From JBLMYQ01 sp050260055 (lineage in GTDB: Bacteria; Bacillota; Clostridia; Acetivibrionales; UBA4821), in the NCBI GenBank assembly GCA_050260055.1, contig JBLNBO010000018.1, forward strand, positions 4,827 to 68,826: a stretch of 64,000 nt of DNA, written 5' to 3'. Below the pieces are notes generated by a model. That model made no database searches. It had not been told where the DNA came from and saw only the letters and a list, made by a program, of their open reading frames with translations. Both the position numbers and the translations under genes were made by a program. This document shows, piece by piece, positions 43,413 through 52,620 of this stretch. Numbering within the stretch: position 1 is the stretch's first letter; the number at the start of each line of letters is the position of its first letter.

Positions 43413-44414
43413 ATGAAAAAATATAATTTAGCAGTTATAGGTGCTACTGGAATGGTAGGAAGAACCTTTCTAAAAGTGCTTGAAGAAAGAAAACTGCCAA
43501 TAGAGAATTATTATCTTTTCGCATCAAGCAAAAGTGCAGGTGAAAAGCTGGAATTCATGGGAAAAGAATATGAAGTTTTAGAACTTACCGAAAACTCTTT
43601 TGATAATGGTAATATAGATATTGCTCTTTTTTCGGCAGGTGGGAGCACAAGCTTGAAATTTTCGCCAATTGCAGCTGAAAAAGGATGCGTAGTTATTGAT
43701 AACAGCAGCGCGTGGCGTATGGACCCCAATGTGCCGCTTGTTGTTCCAGAGGTTAACCCTAAGGATATACAGGGCCATAAGGGCATAATTGCAAATCCAA
43801 ACTGTTCAACAATTCAGGCAGTTGTTGCTCTAAAACCCCTGCATGATAAATATAATATAAAGAGAATTATCTATACGACTTTCCAGGCTGTTTCAGGTGC
43901 TGGAAGACAAGGTTGGATGGATCTTGAAAATGGATTAAAGGGAGAATCACCTAAGAAATTCCCGCATCCAATTGCGGGAAACGTACTTCCCCATATTGAT
44001 GTCTTTGAAAAAAGTGGATACACTAAAGAAGAGATAAAAATGATAAATGAAACCAGAAAGATTCTTCATGAGCCTGCAATGAGAATTACATCAACTACAG
44101 TAAGGGTTCCGGTCTTCAATAGTCATAGTGAATCTATAAATGTTGAATTCGAAAAAGATTTTGACGTCAAGGAACTTATGCAGACTTTAGAGCAAGCTCC
44201 AGGAGTAATAGTACAGGATGATGTTGAGAATAATGTTTATCCGCTCCCAATCAATGCCTCTGGAAAAGATGAGGTTTTCGTTGGAAGAATAAGAAGAGAC
44301 GAAAGCATTCAAAGTGGAATCAATATGTGGGTTGTATCAGACAACATCCGAAAAGGTGCTGCAACAAATGCAGTTCAAATCGCTGAAGAGCTTATAAAAT
44401 ATTGGGGAAAATGA
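43413..44414 (+). CDS. asd: Aspartate-semialdehyde dehydrogenase, 333 aa
   Basis: It reduces aspartyl-phosphate to the semialdehyde, the branch point to lysine, methionine and threonine. ATG at 43413 follows CTGGAGGGATAATT. It has the NADP-binding GATGMVG at residues 9-15, the catalytic Cys in ANPNCSTIQ, and AVSGAGRQGW. It is the first gene of the lysine-riboswitch operon. Confidence 0.97.
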   Translation: MKKYNLAVIGATGMVGRTFLKVLEERKLPIENYYLFASSKSAGEKLEFMGKEYEVLELTENSFDNGNIDIALFSAGGSTSLKFSPIAAEKGCVVIDNSSAWRMDPNVPLVVPEVNPKDIQGHKGIIANPNCSTIQAVVALKPLHDKYNIKRIIYTTFQAVSGAGRQGWMDLENGLKGESPKKFPHPIAGNVLPHIDVFEKSGYTKEEIKMINETRKILHEPAMRITSTTVRVPVFNSHSESINVEFEKDFDVKELMQTLEQAPGVIVQDDVENNVYPLPINASGKDEVFVGRIRRDESIQSGINMWVVSDNIRKGAATNAVQIAEELIKYWGK

Positions 44415-44439
44415 AATTATCTGAAAGGAGAACTCTGCA

Positions 44440-45327
44440 ATGAAAAAGCTTCTTTTTAAAGGTTCTGGGGTAGCAATAATTACTCCATTTACAAACGACG
44501 GAGTTGATTTTGATAAACTTGGAGAATTAATTGAATTTCAAATAAGAGAAAAAACTGATGCAATAATTATATGCGGTACTACAGGTGAATCATCTACACT
44601 GCCAGATGCAGAACACAAGGCGGTAATAAAATTTGCTGTTGATAAGACTGCAGGCCGAATTCCTGTAATTGCCGGGACAGGAAGCAATGATACAAGACAC
44701 TGCATTCATCTATCGCAATATGCTGAATCTGTTGGAGTAGACGGATTGCTTCTTGTTTCGCCATATTACAATAAAACTACTCAAAATGGGCTAATCGCGC
44801 ACTATACAGCAATCGCAAACAGCGTTAAAGTGCCAATTATCCTTTATAATGTACCATCAAGAACAGGCCTTAACATACTTCCTGAAACAGTTAGAGCTCT
44901 TTCTGAGGTTGAGAATATTGTTGCTATTAAAGAGGCTTGCGGAAATATAAATCAAATCACCGAGCTTGCATCAATTTGTAAAGATAAGATATACATATAC
45001 TCAGGAAACGATGATCATATTGTTCCAATGCTTTCGGTAGGAGCAGTTGGAGTAATATCCGTTGTGGCAAATATCCTTCCAAAAGATACGCATGATATGG
45101 TAATGAAGTACTTAGAAGGTGATGTTAAAGGTAGTATGGAACTTCAATTAAAAATGTTCGATTTAATTAAATCATTATTTATAGAAGTCAGCCCGATTCC
45201 TACAAAAGAAGCAATGAATATGCTTGGTTATAATGTAGGCTCTTGCAGGCTTCCTTTAACTAACATGACAGAAAAAAATATTGAAATCCTTAAAACATCA
45301 CTTATAAATTACGGATTATTAAAATAA
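44440..45327 (+). CDS. dapA: 4-hydroxy-tetrahydrodipicolinate synthase, 295 aa
   Basis: It condenses pyruvate with aspartate semialdehyde. ATG at 44440 follows GAAAGGAGAACTCTGCA. Signatures are CGTTGESSTL, the YYNKTTQNG loop, the YNVPSRTG segment, and the Schiff-base Lys in AIKEACGN. It lies 25 bp after asd. Confidence 0.97.
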   Translation: MKKLLFKGSGVAIITPFTNDGVDFDKLGELIEFQIREKTDAIIICGTTGESSTLPDAEHKAVIKFAVDKTAGRIPVIAGTGSNDTRHCIHLSQYAESVGVDGLLLVSPYYNKTTQNGLIAHYTAIANSVKVPIILYNVPSRTGLNILPETVRALSEVENIVAIKEACGNINQITELASICKDKIYIYSGNDDHIVPMLSVGAVGVISVVANILPKDTHDMVMKYLEGDVKGSMELQLKMFDLIKSLFIEVSPIPTKEAMNMLGYNVGSCRLPLTNMTEKNIEILKTSLINYGLLK

Positions 45328-45345
45328 CCCAATGTTACTTTTAAA

Positions 45346-45366
45346 GGGCAACCTTAAGGGTTGCCC
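45346..45366 (+). other. Intercistronic hairpin between dapA and dapB
   Basis: Eight-bp GC-rich stem GGGCAACC/GGTTGCCC with loop TTAA and no T-run, so it is unlikely to terminate; it may stabilise or be cut in the mRNA. Confidence 0.6.
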
Positions 45367-45402
45367 AATATATTATAATACCTTACCAAGGAGGAAATCC
45401 TT

Positions 45403-46155
45403 ATGCTAAAAGCAATAGTTAGCGGCTGTAATGGAAAAATGGGACAAGTAGTTACAACTCTAATTGAAAATGACTCTGAGATTGAAGTATGTGCAGGATT
45501 TGATACAAACGCCGCGCCAAAAGATTCTTTCCCCATATACTCAAAGCATAAAAGCTGTAAAGATGAAGCAGATGTAATCATCGACTTCTCTAATGCAGAA
45601 GGAATCGAGTTACTATTAGAATATGCAGTTTTAAGAAAAATCCCCCTTGTTATTGCTACTACAGGATTGTCAAGTTCTCAAATACAGAAAGTAAAAAAAG
45701 CTTCGCAATATATTCCAATATTTCAGTCTGGGAATATGTCAGTTGGAATAAACTTAGTAATGAAGCTTGTAGAAGAAGCATCCAAGGTATTGCATGAAAA
45801 CTTTGATATTGAAATAATTGAAAAGCATCATAATCAAAAGGTTGATGCACCAAGTGGAACTGCAATCATGCTTGCAGAAGCTGCAAAATCGGCATTGCCA
45901 GAAAAACCTGAATATATTTATGACCGAACAAATGTAAGAAAAAAAAGAAGTAAGAATGAAATAGGTATTCATTCCTTAAGGGGCGGCACAATAGTTGGAG
46001 AGCATTCTGTTGTTTTCGCCGGCACAGATGAAATTATCGAAATAAATCATACCGCATTATCTAGAAACATTTTTGGGCTTGGAGCAATCAGGGCTGCAAA
46101 ATTTATTGTAAAGCAGAAACCGGGATTCTATAATATGAAAAGTTTAATAAAATAA
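45403..46155 (+). CDS. dapB: 4-hydroxy-tetrahydrodipicolinate reductase, 250 aa
   Basis: ATG at 45403 follows AAGGAGGAAATCCTT. It has an N-terminal GCNGKMGQ nucleotide site, ATTGLSSSQ, and the catalytic IEKHHNQKVDAPSGTA segment. It makes tetrahydrodipicolinate, the next step after DapA. Confidence 0.97.
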   Translation: MLKAIVSGCNGKMGQVVTTLIENDSEIEVCAGFDTNAAPKDSFPIYSKHKSCKDEADVIIDFSNAEGIELLLEYAVLRKIPLVIATTGLSSSQIQKVKKASQYIPIFQSGNMSVGINLVMKLVEEASKVLHENFDIEIIEKHHNQKVDAPSGTAIMLAEAAKSALPEKPEYIYDRTNVRKKRSKNEIGIHSLRGGTIVGEHSVVFAGTDEIIEINHTALSRNIFGLGAIRAAKFIVKQKPGFYNMKSLIK

Positions 46156-46175
46156 TATAAAGGAGAATGATTTAA

Positions 46176-46646
46176 TTGAGTGAGAAAGTGATAAACAATT
46201 ATACAGTTACAAATGGTGTCTCTTTAATTACCATGGACAACATTCCGAATAACATGAAGATAATTTCAGAGATTTTTAATGCAATTGCTAAACAAAACAT
46301 TAATATTGATATGATTACTCAATCTCCATGCTATAAAGGAATCTTGAATATTTCCTTTACAATTCCAGGAGATGATATGTCAAAAGCAATTATTGCTCTT
46401 GCAAAATTCAAAAAGGATATCCCCGCTCTTAGACTTGATATAGACTCCAACAATACAAAGATATGTGTATCAGGCGAGGGAATGAGAACTATACCAGGCG
46501 TTGCAGCAAATCTTTTTACTGTTTTATCAAGAGTAGAAATCGAAATCAAGCTGGTAACAACATCCGAAACTGAAATATCATATTTGGTTTCAAGCACAGA
46601 TGAAGAATCTGCAATCAAATCAATAAAAGAAGAATACAATTTTTAA
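46176..46646 (+). CDS. Stand-alone aspartokinase-type ACT regulatory protein, 156 aa
   Basis: TTG at 46176 is eight to nine bases past AAAGGAG. Two ACT-like units (about 10-75 and 85-155) resemble the C-terminal regulatory part of aspartokinase. Characteristic segments are VSLITMDNIPNN, IDMITQSP, CVSGEGMRTIPGVAANLF and IKLVTTSETEISYLV. The kinase domain is absent. As the last gene of a lysine-repressed operon it probably gives lysine feedback to an aspartokinase encoded elsewhere; this is inference. Bacillus subtilis makes a comparable free beta subunit from an internal start. Confidence 0.82.
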   Translation: MSEKVINNYTVTNGVSLITMDNIPNNMKIISEIFNAIAKQNINIDMITQSPCYKGILNISFTIPGDDMSKAIIALAKFKKDIPALRLDIDSNNTKICVSGEGMRTIPGVAANLFTVLSRVEIEIKLVTTSETEISYLVSSTDEESAIKSIKEEYNF

Positions 46647-46649
46647 AAT

Positions 46650-46688
46650 AAAAAGGACTAACTTATTTAATATAAATTGGTCCTTTTT
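46650..46688. terminator. Terminator after the lysine operon
   Basis: AAAAAGGAC pairs with GTCCTTTTT, with a long partly paired A/T-rich inner arm. It also lies 32 bp past the convergent ytfJ end. Confidence 0.8.
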
Positions 46689-46720
46689 ATAAACATTTTG
46701 AGATTTATACCACTAAATTT

Positions 46721-47185
46721 CTAATCATCGCTTAAACAATCTTTTTTACTGTGAACTTCAGCACTTTTCCCTTCTTTTTTTACACAAATCTTCTTCTTGA
46801 CCGAGTCATTTATCTTTTCTACCATTTCAGGAATGAAATCTAATAATTTATCCAATGATGTATTAAAGTTTGCAGGCAAAACTTTAATATTTTCTTTATT
46901 TACTACTAAAAATGCTATCGGTATAATACTTACCCCTGCTCCGCTTCCTCCACCGAAAGGCATTCTTGAATTACTTTGTTCGCTTTCTCTAGAATCCTCT
47001 TCTTCGATTTCGCCCTTAAATTCACTTCCTCCTGCTGCAAAACCAAATGTGACCTTTGATATAGGTATTATTACAGTACCATCAGGAGCTTGTACTGCAT
47101 CTCCTACAATTGTATTAACATCAACCATATCCTTTATGCTTTGCATAGCAGTCGACATTAATCCCTGAATTGGATGTTCATTCAT
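46721..47185 (-). CDS. ytfJ: GerW/YtfJ-family sporulation protein, 154 aa
   Basis: The ATG at 47185 is preceded by an AGGTAGGAAAA-type site. The N-terminal MNEHPIQGLMSTAMQSIKDM segment (in parts: HPI, MSTAM, IKDM) is typical. So are the VGDAV...TVIIPISKVTFGFAAGG core and GGGSGAGVSIIPIAFLV. YtfJ is a forespore protein of spore-formers, linked to germination. It follows the DUF2953 gene, as ytfJ follows ytfI in Bacillus. Confidence 0.94.
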   Translation of the reverse strand: MNEHPIQGLMSTAMQSIKDMVDVNTIVGDAVQAPDGTVIIPISKVTFGFAAGGSEFKGEIEEEDSRESEQSNSRMPFGGGSGAGVSIIPIAFLVVNKENIKVLPANFNTSLDKLLDFIPEMVEKINDSVKKKICVKKEGKSAEVHSKKDCLSDD

Positions 47186-47218
47186 TTTTCCTACCTCATT
47201 TCCAAAAGTTATATTAAC

Positions 47219-47824
47219 TTAACCTTCTTTTCTTTTTATCTCAATATTGAATATCTGATTTAATGAAACCAGCACATAAATAATATAAACAGTTTTAATA
47301 GTAAATATACTGTCTATATCAACTGCAAAAATCTTTTTTTTATAATTCGGATTTACTGAAAATTCAACATTGTTGAATAGATTATAATAATCTTTTTGCA
47401 TTCTTAGATTTCCTAAAATTGCCCATGCTATTCCACATAGTATGCCAGTCATTGCAGCATCGTCAGTCCCAATACTTGTGGAAAAATTAAGTTTCGCTGT
47501 TTTTAATCCATTTCCTAGATTATTATTTATATCACGGAGAAAGTTGTTATATCTGCCCATTGTACCAAGTGATTTAATTACTATTTCACTATATTTATCA
47601 ATCTTTTTCGGTTTCTCTCCTTTTGCTTTCTTATCTTCTTTTGTGGATTCAAATTTTTTATCAAAAAGCTTGAATCTATCCAGAAAGAGTATTTGAGTTC
47701 TGGTTTTTTGAAAATCTGCACCCCTGCGAAACATTACATGTATTGTAACATCGCTAAAAATCATGACTAGTATTAATATAATTATAATAATAAGAATTAT
47801 TATAATTGCAGCAACATAAATCAT
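47219..47824 (-). CDS. DUF2953 family protein (YtfI-like), 201 aa
   Basis: ATG at 47824 is five bases past GGGGTG; an ATG at 47839 is possible. One Ile-rich N-terminal helix (1-~22) is followed by a Lys-rich linker and a C-terminal domain containing GTDDAAMTGILCGIAW and a final hydrophobic segment. Its association with ytfJ suggests a sporulation role. The function is unknown. Confidence 0.85.
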   Translation of the reverse strand: MIYVAAIIIILIIIIILILVMIFSDVTIHVMFRRGADFQKTRTQILFLDRFKLFDKKFESTKEDKKAKGEKPKKIDKYSEIVIKSLGTMGRYNNFLRDINNNLGNGLKTAKLNFSTSIGTDDAAMTGILCGIAWAILGNLRMQKDYYNLFNNVEFSVNPNYKKKIFAVDIDSIFTIKTVYIIYVLVSLNQIFNIEIKRKEG

Positions 47825-47876
47825 ATATACACCCCGCATAACATTTTTTCCGTTTATATGGAAAAAAATGCATTAA

Positions 47877-47916
47877 AAATTCAACCCGGTTATTAAAATT
47901 ACCCGGGTTGAATTTG
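47877..47916. terminator. Terminator between scpB and the DUF2953 gene
   Basis: Stem AAATTCAACCCGG(T)/(A)CCCGGGTTGAATTT, 13 bp, with A/T flanks. Confidence 0.85.
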
Positions 47917-47929
47917 TGTATTTATTATT

Positions 47930-48457
47930 TTATTCTTCTATTTTCAAAATTTCATCTACCGGCGGAAGTTCTGCAAGCGATTTATAACCGAACGCCCGCA
48001 AAAATTCTTCTGTTGTCTCATACAAAATTGGCTTACCCGGAGCATCCATCCTCCCGGCTTCCTTGATAAGATTTCTTTCTAACAGCAGGTTAACCGAACT
48101 ATCCGAATTTACTCCTCTGATTTTTTCAATCTCAACTTTCGTTGATGGTTGATTATATGCAATTATTGAAAGGGTTTCAAGTGCAGCTTGAGAAAGGCCT
48201 TGTTTCTGTCTGGGTTCGAAAAGCTTCTTAACATATTCGAAATAATCAACTTTAGAACACAGCTGATAGGCACCGTTAATTTCCCGTATTTGTATCCCTC
48301 TGTTTTCGGATATATACGCATCAGATAAACGATTTATAATATTAACTAAAGTTTTTGCGTCGACACCCGTAATTTCTGAAAGTGTTTCGAGATGAACAGG
48401 CTCGCCTGATGCAAACAACAATGCTTCTACTAGTCCCTCAATTTTTTGGATTTCCAC
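47930..48457 (-). CDS. scpB: Segregation and condensation protein B, 175 aa
   Basis: GTG at 48457 is nine bases past AAGGAGG. Two winged-helix domains carry EALLFASGEPV near the start and LSIIAYNQP, RGVNSDSSVNLLLERNLI in the second. ScpB with ScpA and SMC forms the bacterial condensin. It is 14 bp after scpA. Confidence 0.96.
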   Translation of the reverse strand: MEIQKIEGLVEALLFASGEPVHLETLSEITGVDAKTLVNIINRLSDAYISENRGIQIREINGAYQLCSKVDYFEYVKKLFEPRQKQGLSQAALETLSIIAYNQPSTKVEIEKIRGVNSDSSVNLLLERNLIKEAGRMDAPGKPILYETTEEFLRAFGYKSLAELPPVDEILKIEE

Positions 48458-48471
48458 TATGATGTTCCTCC

Positions 48472-49236
48472 TTACAGGTGCTTTATAATATCAGAGTTTT
48501 TTGTCTTTTTGACTACTATATCTCCAAAGCCTTCCTTTTGCTCAATGGTTAGTTTCTTTATTTTTGCAAGCTCTAAAATAGCCATAAATGAAGTTACTAT
48601 ATCCATTTTCGAATCTTTTCCCTTAACAAACAATTCCGAAAACTTGAATTTTGTCTTATCAAACAGAAATTTTACAATTTCTTTTATTTTGCTCCTGATT
48701 GTAATTTTTTCTTTTACAATCAACTGATTTATAATCTCTTTCCTTGGATTCAATTTTTTTATATTTCTAATGCAAATATCAGCATAAATTTCCGGGATAA
48801 CCTCGGAAGGGTAACTCTTGTTGATTATATCAAAAGTAAGAACCTTAAACACTTCCTGCGGCTTGTAAAACATCTTCCCGTAGTAAGCTTCCCTATTCTT
48901 AAGCTCTAATGCATATTCCTTGTATTTCTTATACTCAAGAAGAGAATTTATTAGCTGGTCCCTAAGCTCATCTGTATCTTCATCAGGGGGCTGGGGCTTT
49001 GGTAAAAGCATTCTCGATTTAATAAGCAAAAGGGTTGATGCCATGACTAAAAATTCGCTTGCAATCTCAAGGTCAATACGTTCCATTTGGCCTAGAAATT
49101 CAAGATACTGGTCGGTTATTTCGCCTATTTGAATATCATAAATATCCATCTTATTCTTTTCAATAAGATGGAATAGCAAATCCAAAGGCCCTTCAAAGTT
49201 TTGAATTTTTATTGTATAACCAGTTTTGTGTTCCAT
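48472..49236 (-). CDS. scpA: Segregation and condensation protein A, 254 aa
   Basis: ATG at 49236 follows AGAAGGGTGAGCT. The kleisin N-terminus FEGPLDLLFHLIEKNKMDIYDI is diagnostic (F-E-G-P-L-D-L-L, K-x-x-I/D-I). The C-terminal winged helix (VTSFMAILELAKIKKLTI in part) contacts the SMC head. It is in an operon with scpB. Confidence 0.96.
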   Translation of the reverse strand: MEHKTGYTIKIQNFEGPLDLLFHLIEKNKMDIYDIQIGEITDQYLEFLGQMERIDLEIASEFLVMASTLLLIKSRMLLPKPQPPDEDTDELRDQLINSLLEYKKYKEYALELKNREAYYGKMFYKPQEVFKVLTFDIINKSYPSEVIPEIYADICIRNIKKLNPRKEIINQLIVKEKITIRSKIKEIVKFLFDKTKFKFSELFVKGKDSKMDIVTSFMAILELAKIKKLTIEQKEGFGDIVVKKTKNSDIIKHL

Positions 49237-49290
49237 AGCTCACCCTTCTAGTTTTCCTCTCTTTTCAACAGAGGGAAGGACTAGTATAAC

Positions 49291-50271
49291 TTAAAGTCTC
49301 ATTGCCTTTCTGACTTCCACCATTGTTTCCTCAGCAATCTTTCTAGCCTTCTCAGCTCCGCGTGCTAATATTTCATCAACAATCTCCGGATTTTTAAGTA
49401 TTTCGGCTCTTCTTTCACGCATTGGTTCCAGATACTCATTAAGCTTCTCAATAAGTGCTTTCTTACACTGCACGCATCCTATTTTCCCTTCTTTGCAATC
49501 ACTCTCAACTTGTTTTACCTCATCTGGGGAAAATATCTTTTTGTATGCAAACACAGCACAAACATCTGGATGTCCAGGGTCATCCTTCTTAATTCTCTGC
49601 GGATCTGTAATCATAGTATTTACTTTCCGTTTTACTTCTTCTGCTGTCTCTGAAAGAAGGATAGTGTTGTCATAACTCTTGCTCATCTTTCTGCCATCAA
49701 GTCCTGGAAGGACTTTGGCTTTCGTAAGCATAGGCTGAGGTTCAGGGAAAACCTCCCCATAAATATAATTAAACCGTCTCACCATTTCTCTGGTAATTTC
49801 AAGATGAGGAACTTGATCCTCCCCAACTGGGACCAATTCTGATTTATATATGATTATATCAGAAGTCATTAAACACGGATAACCCAAGAATCCATAAGTT
49901 GAAATATCTTTATCCTTTAATTGCTTTATTTGATCCTTATAAGTAGGACATCTTTCAAGCCACGAAAGCGGCGTTATCATTGATAGGAGTAAATGAAGTT
50001 CTGCATGCTGTTTTATATCTGATTGCCTGAAAATTACGCATCTTTCAGGGTCTAAGCCCGCTGAGAGCCAGTCTATAACCATATTCCTTTCATTCTCTCT
50101 TAACTTAGACGTATCCTCATAACCTGTTGTTAGTGCATGCCAATCAGCCGTAAAGAAAAAACAGTCATATTCATCCTGTAATTTCACCCAGTTTTCCAAA
50201 GCTCCGAAATAATTTCCAAGATGCAATACCCCAGTAGTTCTCATACCACTTACGATTCTCTTTTTACTCAT
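49291..50271 (-). CDS. trpS: Tryptophanyl-tRNA synthetase, 326 aa
   Basis: ATG at 50271 follows AAGGGGGAGTATCA. The class I signatures are HLGN (HIGH; residues 17-20) and KMSKS (about 195). GEDQVPHLEITRE and CVQCKK are also present. The length is normal. No T-box is seen in the 110 bp upstream. Its cognate tRNA-Trp is 40 kb away at 9223. Confidence 0.97.
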   Translation of the reverse strand: MSKKRIVSGMRTTGVLHLGNYFGALENWVKLQDEYDCFFFTADWHALTTGYEDTSKLRENERNMVIDWLSAGLDPERCVIFRQSDIKQHAELHLLLSMITPLSWLERCPTYKDQIKQLKDKDISTYGFLGYPCLMTSDIIIYKSELVPVGEDQVPHLEITREMVRRFNYIYGEVFPEPQPMLTKAKVLPGLDGRKMSKSYDNTILLSETAEEVKRKVNTMITDPQRIKKDDPGHPDVCAVFAYKKIFSPDEVKQVESDCKEGKIGCVQCKKALIEKLNEYLEPMRERRAEILKNPEIVDEILARGAEKARKIAEETMVEVRKAMRL

Positions 50272-50384
50272 TGATACTCCCCCTTATCAATATGATGAAA
50301 ATTTATAATTGATAATTCACAATTATTAAACCTTAAAATCATTTTTTATAGGCTGTTTAACTCTCTTATATACATTTGATAGTT

Positions 50385-51056
50385 CTACAAAAACAAATGT
50401 AATATGCCCTTTGATGAAAGCTCCAGAAGACTTCCAATAGGCTTTGTAATGGTTGAAAATATCTCCGGTGATATCAGTATAACCAGTAGAAATACTGCAA
50501 GCATTATTCCCTGAAATTGAAATATTTTAAACTGGTTTTTTGGAGGAATAGCTCCTCCCCATATCATAAAGCCATCAAAGGGTTTCATCGGGATAAGGCT
50601 GACCAGCGCTAGATTAAGACTAAAAAACAAAGTGTCTTTTAAAAATGTTATAAGATAGAGAGCCTTATACCCTGATAAATAAAGCTTTTCCTTCTCGGCT
50701 AAAATATCAATAAAAGAAATAATAAAGGCCATGATTGCTGCCAGCAAAATGCTTGCAAGCGGACCTGAAATTCCATTAAGGATTATTCCTTTTTTCTTGT
50801 CTTTATAATTCTTGGGGCTTGTCTGTACCGGTTTTCCCCACCCGAATCCCGTTTGGACCATAAAAAGCAAGCCGACAAAATCAACATGCCTAAATGGATT
50901 AAGGCTGAGCCTCCGCCCAAATCTCGGCAGATTATCACCCATTTTCCACGAAGTAAACGCATGTGCCCACTCGTGAACCGCAACCACAATAATACCTGCT
51001 ATGAAGCTGATTCCTAACAATGCAACACTATTTCCAATACGAAATAAAAGCTCCAT
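50385..51056 (-). CDS. Site-2 protease family (M50) membrane metalloprotease, 223 aa
   Basis: ATG at 51056 follows GCGGAGGAAGGT. HEWAH (about 28-32) is the zinc-binding HExxH motif inside the first helix. GISGPLASILLA and a late SLIPMKPFDGFMIWGG segment (the N/D-P-x-D-G type motif) follow. About six helices are predicted. It cleaves membrane substrates; the substrate is unknown. Confidence 0.9.
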   Translation of the reverse strand: MELLFRIGNSVALLGISFIAGIIVVAVHEWAHAFTSWKMGDNLPRFGRRLSLNPFRHVDFVGLLFMVQTGFGWGKPVQTSPKNYKDKKKGIILNGISGPLASILLAAIMAFIISFIDILAEKEKLYLSGYKALYLITFLKDTLFFSLNLALVSLIPMKPFDGFMIWGGAIPPKNQFKIFQFQGIMLAVFLLVILISPEIFSTITKPIGSLLELSSKGILHLFL

Positions 51057-51207
51057 ACCTTCCTCCGCTTAATTGCTGTCAGCAGTATACCATAAATATT
51101 TTGTATAAGAAAGAACTTTATTGCGCATTGCGTAGTTAAAATGATTAATCAGCTAATATCCTGGATATAATATACAGGATAAGAATACTATGAAAAGGCG
51201 GTTTAGT

Positions 51208-52590
51208 ATGATAATAAAACCAGAGATATTCAGGCAGTATGATATAAGAGGCATAGCTGATGATGAGATAACCATAGAAACAGCAGAAGCAATAGGCAAA
51301 GCTTTCGGAACTATCACAATGAAAGCTGGCGAAACCAAATCAGTAGTCGGCTGTGACAATAGAGTTTCATCCGAACCATTGAAGCAAGCCTTAATCAAAG
51401 GAATAACCTCGACCGGAATAAATGTTGTTGATGTTGGAACTGTAATTACGCCTATGCTTTATTATGCCAGAATTCTTTTTGGTACAAATGCCGGAATAAT
51501 GGTTACCGCAAGCCATAATCCTCCACAATATAACGGTTTTAAAATTTGTATTGCAGACGGCGGAACAATGTACGGTGACCAAATCCAGGATTTAAGAAGA
51601 ATCATTGAAAAAGAGGGTTATATTTTAGGCAATGGAAACAGTAAATCCGTAGATATCTACCCTGACTATAAAAGCATGATTAAGGAAAAAATCACCTTAG
51701 GCAGCCAAAAGCTCAAAGTAGTAGTCGATTGCGGGAATGGCACCGCCTCTCTGCTTGCAGAAAATCTTTTTAAGGATTTAGGCTGCGAAGTAATTCCTTT
51801 GTTTTGTGAATCCAATCCATTATTCCCGAATCATTTTCCTGATCCAGTTAAAAAAGAGAACCTTGAGCACTTGATTAGGACAGTACTTGATAACAAAGCA
51901 GATGTAGGGATTGCTTTTGATGGCGATGGGGACAGATTAGGCGTTGTTGATGATCAAGGCAGTATAATCTGGGGTGATAATCTTATGATACTTTTCTGGC
52001 GGGAAATCATGCCCTCTCACCCTAACTCAAAGGTAATAATTGAGGTAAAATGCTCACAGTCGCTTGTTGATGAAGTCAATAGGCTTCAAGGCGAACCGTT
52101 TTTCTTCAAGACAGGGCATTCGCTTATTAAAGCTAAAATGAAAGAAACTGGCGTAGTTTTTACAGGTGAGATGTCTGGCCATATGTTTTTTGCAGATGAA
52201 TACTACGGTTATGATGATGCCGTTTACGCAGGAGCAAGACTTTTAAGAATCCTGTCAAAAACTGAAAAACCTCTTTCGCTGCTTCTAGCAGATATTAATC
52301 GATATCACTCAACACCAGAAATCAGAATACATTCTAGTGAAGAAAATAAATTTAATGAAGTCGAAAAGGTAAGAACATACTTTAAACAAAAAGAAATCCC
52401 AATGGTTGAAGTGGATGGCGTCAGGGCAATTTTTGAACATGGGTGGGGGCTTGTCCGAGCTTCAAATACTGGGCCGGAACTCATAGTAAGATGTGAATCA
52501 AAAACACCCGAAGGCCTTGAAGAAATCAAAAGCGAAATTAAAACTGCTCTCAATATTCAAGAGCAATTTAGTGAACCCTTACAACTTTAA
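51208..52590 (+). CDS. Phosphomannomutase/phosphoglucomutase family, 460 aa
   Basis: ATG at 51208 is preceded by AAAGGCGG; an ATG 18 bases earlier is too close to be favoured. Domain signatures are FRQYDIRGIA at the start, the phosphoserine loop TASHNPPQYNGFK, metal loop DGDGDR, sugar loop GEMSGHMFF and phosphate loop RASNTGPELIVR. The GEMSGH form fits ManB/Pgm-type enzymes. It is convergent with cdaR, whereas glmM, a relative, usually follows cdaR. Confidence 0.92.
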   Translation: MIIKPEIFRQYDIRGIADDEITIETAEAIGKAFGTITMKAGETKSVVGCDNRVSSEPLKQALIKGITSTGINVVDVGTVITPMLYYARILFGTNAGIMVTASHNPPQYNGFKICIADGGTMYGDQIQDLRRIIEKEGYILGNGNSKSVDIYPDYKSMIKEKITLGSQKLKVVVDCGNGTASLLAENLFKDLGCEVIPLFCESNPLFPNHFPDPVKKENLEHLIRTVLDNKADVGIAFDGDGDRLGVVDDQGSIIWGDNLMILFWREIMPSHPNSKVIIEVKCSQSLVDEVNRLQGEPFFFKTGHSLIKAKMKETGVVFTGEMSGHMFFADEYYGYDDAVYAGARLLRILSKTEKPLSLLLADINRYHSTPEIRIHSSEENKFNEVEKVRTYFKQKEIPMVEVDGVRAIFEHGWGLVRASNTGPELIVRCESKTPEGLEEIKSEIKTALNIQEQFSEPLQL

Positions 52591-52620
52591 TCATTTAACA
52601 TAAAACATTTAAAATCAGCT

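Noticed and set aside
45346..45366. Terminator between dapA and dapB
   Set aside because: The hairpin has no T-run and dapB continues the pathway with its own ribosome site; read-through is expected.
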